Part shown: positions 57,440-64,000 of the stretch, piece by piece | Position numbering within the stretch: the stretch's first letter is position 1 | How the letters are laid out: every line of letters begins with the position of its first letter | DNA from: Hygrophila difformis | Taxonomy: Eukaryota; Streptophyta; Magnoliopsida; Lamiales; Acanthaceae | Length of the DNA: 64,000 nucleotides | Direction: 5' to 3' | Assembly (NCBI GenBank): GCA_030278955.1 | Contig: JAOANR010000009.1 | Span: 41,917,730-41,981,729 of the forward strand | Notes under the pieces: generated by a model | The model's input: only the letters and a program-made list of their open reading frames with translations | Told to the model about the DNA's origin: nothing | Database searches by the model: none | Translations under genes and position numbers: made by a program

Positions 57440-58367
57440 TCACTGAACTGGCAAGTCTGCTTGGTCAACGTCATTCCATCGTCCTACAGCTCCTCCTTGA
57501 TCTCCTGGTTGAGGGTTCACCAAATCTAGCCTCTTCTCAATCCTCTCCTCACGAAATATTACATTCTCTAATCATGTGGTCTTCCCCACCACATCTATAA
57601 CAAGTCCCGCGCGTTGGGCATTCGCGCACCAGATGGGATTGGTGGCACTGTGGGCAACGTGGTACGACTGTACGACGTATGCCATTTCTCCCATTATAGA
57701 AATCCTTATTCTCGTTCCTCTTTGGCTCATTGGACCTATCTTGTCCATCTGTATTGCTCCGATTCTTCTTCTCAAATCCTCGCGAGTCCTTGCTCGACTC
57801 CCCATTTTCCTTACGCTTCAGTTGCTGGACTCGATCAATCGCTACAGCTCGATCATAAACCGTCTGCAGATTCGTGAATTGTCCTACTGCAAGCATCTTC
57901 CGGATACTAAGGTTCAGACCCATCTCGAATTTCTGAGCCTTGTCAGAGTCGGTTGGTACTATCCTCGTAGCGAATCGTACCAATTCCTTAAACCGGGTGT
58001 AATACTCCTGCACCGTCTGTCCCTCTTGTTTCAGAGATAGAAGTCTTCGTACATTGCCGCCTTGGTGCTCATGGGGTAGAATCGGTCCCTTAGACCCTCC
58101 TTAAGTCTATTTCACGAATAAGTTTCTTCAGCTTCCTCTAAATTCCTCTGGAGGTTTTGCCACCACTCATCGGCTTCGCTTCCTAAGTAGTAGGTTGCTA
58201 CTCGTATCTTTGCCTCATCAGGACGTTTGATAGCATCCAAGAGCTTATCAAATGTACGGATCCACCCCTCTAGTTTAGCGGGATCCTCTTGCCCATCACA
58301 GCGGGGTGATTGGTAGGGATTCACCAACGCTAGATAGTTGATTGGAGCTACTGGCGGAGGTACTGCT
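57440..58367 (-). pseudogene. E4 gag, frameshifted and truncated by E5
   Basis: The fragment 58367-58112 gives PPPVAPINYLALVNPYQ to WWQNLQRNLEEAEETYS. 58013-57549 resumes with QEYYTRFKELVRFATRIVPT and two CCHC knuckles (CPQCHQSHLVREC, CYRCGGEDHMIREC). A +1 shift after RECN moves the tail into a frame ending QADLPVQ at 57440, the same tail as in the E1 protein. At least two frameshifts and the E5 insertion inactivate it. Confidence 0.88.
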
Positions 58368-61134
58368 TGTAACACCCCGGTTTTTGGTCACCCAGGTCGG
58401 GGTGTCACCGCCACACCTCTCTAGCAAGACACGGTTTCTCCGAGCTTGCTAAAGAGATGCAAGGCTATGGTTTTTCAGAATTTAAAACATTCAAACAGCC
58501 CATTCATATATAATTTAAAAATAGTACATCAAAGTTGCAGCGGAATTTAATATTTACATATATAATGCAGCGAAATTTAAATATAGGGCCAACATGGCCT
58601 AATCACGGGTTAAACAGGCCCGTTCATGCAATTCATATATAAGACTAGAATAATAAAATAATATTTCCCCGAATATCCCGTGCATGCATATGATGATGCA
58701 TATTCTTCATACTCTGTAGGAAAAAGAAATAAAAATGGTTTGGTCAGCACTACGTGCTGAGTAAGTTAACACAAACATGATCATGAGCTTTCAAAGCCTT
58801 TAATTAGATTTAAAGAAAATATGTGCATAATATCCATGATTAAATTTTATCCATCTAATAATAATTTAATTGCATAATTTAAAAGACAAGGGTTTCCATA
58901 GGATCATAATCCAACAACATGATAAAATAATCGCAAGACAAATTTAAAGGCACAATTTAAATAAAGGAAATATTCACGTATTTCAGGATTTCACTCTTCC
59001 TCTTTTGTTCGATATAATCTAGTATAATTTATTCTTGGGGAATCGAACCCGCAAGAAAACAGACAATCGCCCTTGGGGAATCGAACCCGCAAGAACTCAC
59101 ATACATCCTAGGGAATCGAACCCGTAGGAATCAACATATATTCTGGGGAATCGAACCCTCAGAAAGACACACCCTGGGGAATCGAACCCGCAAGGTTTGA
59201 CACGGACATCCTGGGGAATCGAACCTGCAGGAGAACATACAATCGCCCTTGGGGAATCGAACCCGCAAGAACTCAAACACACCCTGGGGAATCGAACCCG
59301 CAAGGTTTGACACAGACATCCTGGGGAATCGAACCCGCAGGGACACAGACGCCCTTGGGGAATCTAACCCGCAAGGTCAAAACAAGTTTCACAAATTTCA
59401 CAAGTTTCAACAAGATTTCAAGATTTGATTTCCGGTAACCACAGTTTACTCTAAAATTCATCTAAAATCAGATTTAATTCCAAAAATTCCGAAATTTCAC
59501 TACTGACTCAAAAACGTCGAGATCTACAACTTTCGTGTTTTAACTTTTTCCATCCGAGATACAGAAATAGATCAAAAACACCAATTTTCACAGAACCACA
59601 AGTCTGTCCGAATTTCGTATGTCACAGTTTAAAGATAATGAAATCTACCATAGCAATTCAACTCCAAATTTGATGAAATATTACAGAGACCATTTTAAGA
59701 TGTTTATCTACAACTTTCATGTTCGGCAAAAGATCTAAATCAGCCTAGAACCCTAGTCAAAAACGTCATCAAGTTCTGACCTAAGTTCCGTCAAGAATTT
59801 CAAGATCCACATCCTAGCAGTTCGGTTTCGGGTGGATTTCATATGTCGAATCATCACGAAAAATTCTGAAATTTGACGGAGGTGTTCTTAACGCATTGAT
59901 CTACAACTCTTATGTTCAATGCCAAGCCTAGATTGGTCTAGATCTAATGTAGAAATCACCAACAAGTTCAAACTAAAGTTCTGTCACCATTCAAGATCTA
60001 AACCAAAGGCAGGTTTGTTCATGGTCGTTTTTGGATATCAAAACACGATGAAAAATTATGAAAATTTTATAGTAGATAGATCTATGTCTTAGGAACGTTT
60101 TTCGGGTTTTAAGTTTTCCCTTTTGAGGTCGTTTTAAGGTTCGGAAAAATTAGACAAAACTGTTGCGCCGTTAGAAATCACATGTGGACAGATTTACGAA
60201 AGATTTGATTAAGTTTCTAGATTTAAATATTTTAACTACTCCCAAAACCGTGTAAGCGTTAACTTACAGAGTTTATCAACGTCCGGGATCGTCTATTCGA
60301 AGGCGTGGCTTTCCGTCCACCGTTTCTCCTCTCCGTTCGTCGGGTTCTACGATCTAGATCCAATACGAGGTGTAGAAGAGAAAAGAAGGAGATTAGGATT
60401 CGTTTTCGAATCGTTTATTGAACAAGGATTGGATCGAGACTTACCACGACTATGGAGATCCTTGGAATTTTCGTCCAACAGCGTTCGTCTTGGTTTCGTG
60501 CCTCCGACGACTCCGGATTTAGGGTTTCGAATGTGTAGAAAGTTGTAGGGTTTTGTAAAAGTATTCGGAGCTCCTAGGAGGTCTTATTTATAGATATCTA
60601 AGACCTAGGGCATCCAAAATCTGACCCCAAGGGTCTTGGGTCGAGAGATGTTCAACCGAAAGTCGAAAAATCCGCGTTCGGGCGAGAGATTCACGCAACG
60701 GGCAAATCTGTCGCTTGGCGCGGCCGTGGCGCGCTCTTCCCCTTGTGACCGCGCGGCCACCGCGCCGAACTCGCCTAGGCTTCGGTCCGGGCGGGTCGTG
60801 CGATCCGTCGTGCTTTTCCTCCTCTCTTTCGGACTTCTATCCTTCTATGCTCCCGTTTTATGATCTTCGGGGTATCTTCGGGTTTCGATTTCCTATCTTA
60901 ATTTTATTCGGATCTAAATTTACATTTGGACTCGGGTTATTGAGTCCATCGGTGTTGGGTTTCCGTGTAACCATTTATTCGATTAAATTGTCTTCGGATT
61001 CCGGGGTTTTCGGAACTTTGATCCCTTTTTAATTTAAATTCCATTTCTCATTTCCTCTACATTTATTTCTTTATTTATTATATTTATTTTATTTATTGTA
61101 TTTATTTTATGTTGGAAAATTTCCGGGTATTACA
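58368..61134 (-). repeat. E5 3' LTR (2767 bp)
   Basis: Runs from TGTAACACCCCGG to GGGTATTACA. Minus-strand features: TATAAATA near 60590, donor-like CGTGGTAAGTC near 60430, donor GTAAGTTA starting at 60267, and acceptor ending TTTTTCCTACAG at 58714. The T-arm-like array lies at 59037-59370. Confidence 0.93.
59037..59370 (-). repeat. Array of ten tRNA T-arm-like units in the E5 LTR
   Basis: Units of GGGGAATCGAACCC start at 59037, 59075, 59110, 59145, 59176, 59213, 59251, 59286, 59323 and 59357, so the spacing is 31-38 bp. The motif is conserved while spacers alternate among a few types (ACAGACAATCGCC, GTTTGACACAGACATC, AACTCAAACACACC). The sense strand gives GGGTTCGATTCCCC. The right LTR enters the same array at 63982 as the window ends. 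Confidence 0.93.
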
Positions 61135-61393
61135 ATCTACCCTTTTTAAGAATCAACTTCGTCCTCGAAGTTGTGTTTCGGCTCTTCTCGTGCCAAAGTC
61201 TTTTTGTTGTTTTATTATTTTGTGACTGAACTTAGAATTAAAACTTCTAAGCTGCCTACGTACCCTGTGAAGGGATCAAGCCATAACGTAGTTCAAAACA
61301 ATTTGAATATGTTTATTTATTCATTCGGAATACATATCGTCAAAAATAAATGTCTATCTTACGGGGTATTACATCCTCTCCCCCTTAGGACTT

Positions 61394-61413
61394 CAGTTAT
61401 GTCCCCATAACTG
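61394..61413. other. PPT-proximal hairpin (E5)
   Basis: CAGTTATG-TCCC-CATAACTG, with a second hairpin CAACTTCG-TCCT-CGAAGTTG at 61154-61173 next to the LTR. On the sense strand the first loop reads GGGA, a GNRA-type tetraloop. Confidence 0.8.
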
Positions 61414-61421
61414 CCTACTTA

Positions 61422-62486
61422 TTATTCTCTTCCTTGATCTCCTTGTTGAGGGTTTACCAATTCTATCCTCTTCTCAATCATCTCCTCACGAACATTACAT
61501 TCTCTAATCATGTGGTCTTCCCCACCACATCTATAGCAAGTCCCACGCCTTGGGCATTCGCGCACCAGATGGGCTTGGTGGCAGTGTGGGCAACGTGGTA
61601 CGACTGTACGACGTATGCCATTTCTCCCATTATAGAAATCCTTATTCTCGTTCCTATCTTGTCTACCGTTATTGCTCCGATTCTTCTTCTCAAATCCTTG
61701 CGAGTCCTTGCTCGACTCCCCATTTTCCTTACGCTTCAGTTGCTGGACTCGATCAATTGCTACAGCTCGATCATAAACCGTCAGCAGGTTCGTGAATTGT
61801 CCTATTGCAAGTATCTCCCGGATACTAAGGTTCAGACCCATCTCGAATTTCTGAGCCTTGTCAGAGTCGGTTGGTACTATCCTCGTAGCAAATCGTACCA
61901 ACTCCTTAAACCGGGTGTAATAATCCTGCACCGTCCGTCCCTCTTGCTTCAGTGATAAAAACTCTTCGTACATTGCCTCCTTGGTGCTCATGGGGTAGAA
62001 TCGGTCCCTTAGATCCACCTTAAGTTTAGTCCACGAATAAGCTTCTTCAGCTTCCTCTAAATTCCTCTGGAGGTCTTGCCACCACTCATCGGCTTCGCCT
62101 CCTAAGTAGTAGGTTGCTACTCGTGTCTTTGCCTCATCAGGACATTTGATAGCATCCAAGAGCTTATCAAATGTACGGATCCACCCCTCTAGTTTGGCGG
62201 GATCCTCCTGCCCATCATAACGTGGTGGTTGATAGGGATTCACCAACGCTAGATAGTTGGTTTGGGCTACGGGCGGATTTACTGCTGCAGGTGTCCTATG
62301 CACCTCCGCATCTCCTAATGCTACTAGGAATCCCTCTATCATTTTTAAACGTGCTTCCATATTATTGGGCGCTTGAGGCACTTGCTCTCCTAGGTTCTGA
62401 GGACTTTCACTGTTGTTGGGCGTGTTGGAAAGGTTAGCGTCAGTGCCGTTTGGACTCACCTTCATTGGTTTCCTCCTAGGCGCCAT
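61422..62486 (-). CDS. Gag polyprotein (E5), intact
   Basis: 354 residues from MAPRRKPMKV to GDQGRE. The capsid-type region spans about residues 75-235 (YLALVNPYQPPRYDG, KLEGWIRTFDKLLDAI, EADEWWQDL, DRFYPMSTKEAMYEEFLSL, TVQDYYTRFKELVRFA, PTDSDKAQKFEMGL), followed by a basic linker and two CCHC knuckles at residues 299-311 (CX2CX3HX4C) and 317-330 (CX2CX4HX4C). By family it forms the virus-like particle and packages element RNA. Unlike an ordinary Ty3 gag it is not fused to, or followed by, protease, RT or integrase; the sequence runs into the polypurine tract and LTR within 300 bp. The start is the MAP codon shared with E1 and E3, 637 bp from the 5' LTR. Confidence 0.93.
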   Translation of the reverse strand: MAPRRKPMKVSPNGTDANLSNTPNNSESPQNLGEQVPQAPNNMEARLKMIEGFLVALGDAEVHRTPAAVNPPVAQTNYLALVNPYQPPRYDGQEDPAKLEGWIRTFDKLLDAIKCPDEAKTRVATYYLGGEADEWWQDLQRNLEEAEEAYSWTKLKVDLRDRFYPMSTKEAMYEEFLSLKQEGRTVQDYYTRFKELVRFATRIVPTDSDKAQKFEMGLNLSIREILAIGQFTNLLTVYDRAVAIDRVQQLKRKENGESSKDSQGFEKKNRSNNGRQDRNENKDFYNGRNGIRRTVVPRCPHCHQAHLVRECPRRGTCYRCGGEDHMIRECNVREEMIEKRIELVNPQQGDQGRE

Positions 62487-62930
62487 TTTCTGTTATAACG
62501 TGTATAGATTAGCTTATCTTGGTTTAGATAGATCTTCAAACAAGACGTTTCGTAAATTTCTAATTTCAATTTTCGGATTTGTTGTTTGGAAATCCAAACA
62601 AGATTTTTGGAATAGAGAGTGTTTAAAGACTTGATTTTTATTAGTCCACACAAGGAAATTTTCTAATTCGTACAAGGATAGGAATGGCTAAAGCCGAGAG
62701 TTGTTATGCTTAGGCGTGCGCTTAGATGAACGCCATCTAGAACTAAGGCAAGATCAGTCTCTAGTTAGCGTTTCTAATTCGATATCAAGTCCCTATGTTA
62801 TCCAGTGCAAGCAAAAGACCTAGGTTAACTTCGCCAAGATTCTAAGTTAAAATTCGCAAAGATTCTAAGTTAAAGTTCGCCAAGATTCTAGGTTCTCTAA
62901 ATAAAGGAAATGCAATATGCAAATGATGAT

Positions 62931-63122
62931 CCCCCCCCCCCCCAAAAAAAAATAATTTATGCACTATATATATATATTTTTCCCATGGGTTTTAAAATAA
63001 ACATTTCTCCATGGAAATAATACTTTAAAATTAAAAATAATAGTCAAAATATTAATAATAGTTTAAAAATAATAATGGTTTAAAAATAATAGTTTAAAAA
63101 TAGCCGGGCTCTGATACCAACT
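62931..63122. other. E5 leader with C13/A9 junction and AT-rich repeats
   Basis: A run of 13 C (62931-62943) followed by A, then TTTAAAAATAATAGT repeats to the primer site. The equivalent run is shorter in E1 (about 8 C) and degenerate in E3. Confidence 0.7.
63106..63119 (-). other. Primer binding site, tRNA-Met type (E5)
   Basis: The minus strand reads TGGTATCAGAGCCC three bases from the LTR start at 63123. Confidence 0.93.
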
Positions 63123-64000
63123 TGTAACACCCCGGTTTTTGGTCACCCAGGTCGGGGTGTCACCGCCACACCTCTCTAGCAAGACACGGTTTCTCCGAGC
63201 TTGCTAAAGAGATGCAAGGCTATGGTTTTTCAAAATTTAAAACATTCAAACAGCCCATTCATATATAATTTAAAAATAGTACATCAAAGTTGCAGCGGAA
63301 TTTAATATTTATATATATAATGCAGCGGAATTTAAATATAGGGCCAACATGGCCTAATCACGGGTTAAACAAGCCCGTTCATGCAATTCATATCTAAGAC
63401 TAGAATAATAAAATAATATTTCCCCGAATATCCCGTGCATGCATATGATGATGCATATTCTTCATACTCTGTAGGAAAAAGAAATAAAAATGGTTTGGTC
63501 AGCACTACGTGCTGAGTAAGTTAACACAAACATGATCATGAGCTTTCAAAGCCTTTAATTAGATTTAAAGAAAACATGTGCATAATATCCATGATTAAAT
63601 TTTATCCATCTAATAATAATTTAATTGCATAATTTAAAAGACAAGGGTTTCCATAGGATCATAATCCAACAACATGATAAAATAATCGCAAGACAAATTT
63701 AAAGGCACAATTTAAATAAAGGAAATATTCACGTATTTCAGGATTTCACTCTTCCTCTTTTGTTCGATATAATCTAGTACTCCCTCCGTCCCATTCCAAA
63801 TGTCCTACTTACTATTTTTGGATGTCCCATTACAAATGTCTTCTTTCTATAAATAGAAATAATTTTCCCCTCCAACAACTATGGGGACCCCACCATATAC
63901 TCACAAACCAACTCTACCTTAATTCACGTGCCCAACAGTAATAAGACACTTGGAGTGGGACGGAGGGATATAATTTATTCTTGGGGAATCGAACCCGCAG
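63123..64000 (-). repeat. E5 5' LTR, truncated by window end
   Basis: Matches 58368 onward with few differences. It is interrupted at 63780-63968 by a Stowaway MITE and then enters the T-arm-like array. Confidence 0.93.
63780..63968. mobile_element. Stowaway-type MITE in the E5 5' LTR, 189 bp
   Basis: Ends CTCCCTCCGTCCC and GGGACGGAGGGA, with TA duplicated (63778-63779, 63969-63970). The sister LTR has the unoccupied site CTAGTATAATTT at 59020-59031 with a single TA, which proves the boundaries and shows that it jumped after E5 inserted. Confidence 0.95.

Larger units (their letters stand above)
54612..58367 (-). mobile_element. E4: gag-only LTR retrotransposon, left part (interrupted by E5)
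   Basis: The 3' LTR (54612-57125) starts TGTAACAACCCGG, with a one-base change in the usual terminus. The interior from 57126 carries a gag pseudogene that stops abruptly at 58367, where the E5 LTR begins. The 5' part of E4 should lie right of E5, outside the window. The left flank GTTAT (54607-54611) is the presumed target duplication in the Copia pol remnant. Confidence 0.9.
58368..64000 (-). mobile_element. E5: gag-only LTR retrotransposon with intact gag, cut by the window end
   Basis: The left (3') LTR is 58368-61134, the interior 61135-63122 (1988 bp), and the right (5') LTR runs from 63123 beyond the window. It sits in the E4 gag; CTGCT (58363-58367) is the presumed duplication. About six differences over the first 657 bp of the LTRs indicate a young insertion. 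The interior has one gene, an uninterrupted gag, and no pol. Confidence 0.94.

Noticed and set aside
59037..59370. CRISPR-like look of regularly spaced short repeats
   Set aside because: This is plant nuclear DNA inside an LTR; spacers recur among units and there are no cas genes. The repeat is a T-arm-like motif.
59037..59370. Cluster of tRNA genes
   Set aside because: Only the T-loop portion recurs; no acceptor stem, D arm or anticodon arm fits between units 31-38 bp apart.

Overview
The window looks like repeat-rich nuclear DNA of a eudicot plant. It has spliced genes with plant-specific families (an ITN1-like ankyrin/PGG protein, a BKI1/MAKR-like protein), plant-type LTR retrotransposons primed by tRNA-Met, tRNA-Asp and a third tRNA, an L1-type LINE with plant-style ORF1, and Stowaway, CACTA and hAT miniature elements. 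The species cannot be named from the sequence. Only two host genes are convincing; nearly everything else is transposable-element DNA.

1-27268 is a nested stack. The oldest layer is an L1-like LINE on the minus strand: ORF1 and endonuclease at about 25.05-27.27 kb and reverse transcriptase at 13368-15151. About 9.9 kb of other repeats separates its halves: a truncated LTR element with a tRNA-Asp primer site at 17632, long non-coding LTR-like DNA, palindromic AATTCGAATT arrays, and a complete 1287-bp non-autonomous CACTA element at 21645-22931. The RT half is interrupted by a coding-free LTR element (E2, 6173-13367, running off the left edge through its 5' LTR), and that LTR is interrupted by a very young gag-only LTR element (E1, 1-6172).

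27270-44970 is the gene-bearing part. It holds a MAKR-like gene with a frameshift (29326-30202), two 147-bp CACTA-type MITEs with 3-bp duplications, a hAT-like element containing a Stowaway MITE, a decayed Tat-like Ty3 element with gag remnants (33187-37385), a TTCAGCGA minisatellite, an intact four-exon ankyrin/PGG gene (39027-41109, minus), three full-length Stowaway MITEs upstream of it, and a hAT-type MITE with a perfect 8-bp duplication (44216-44960).

45000-64000 is a second nest. A Copia gag-pol remnant is interrupted by E3 (46402-53943, duplication AAAAT) and by E4 (from 54612). E4 is interrupted inside its gag by E5 (from 58368), and the right LTR of E5 carries a new Stowaway MITE (63780-63968) whose empty site is visible in the left LTR.

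E1, E3, E4 and E5 are one family: LTRs of 2.5-3.1 kb, internal regions of about 1.9-2.2 kb where complete, a tRNA-Met primer site, and at most a gag gene with no pol. Comparing copies reveals unlisted structure: conserved splice sites that would remove 1.3-1.7 kb of leader, exchangeable tandem arrays inside that putative intron (one type made of tRNA T-arm/B-box-like units), and a reiterated polypurine-tract-plus-hairpin module with compensatory stem changes. This family is the most promising candidate for something not fully described.
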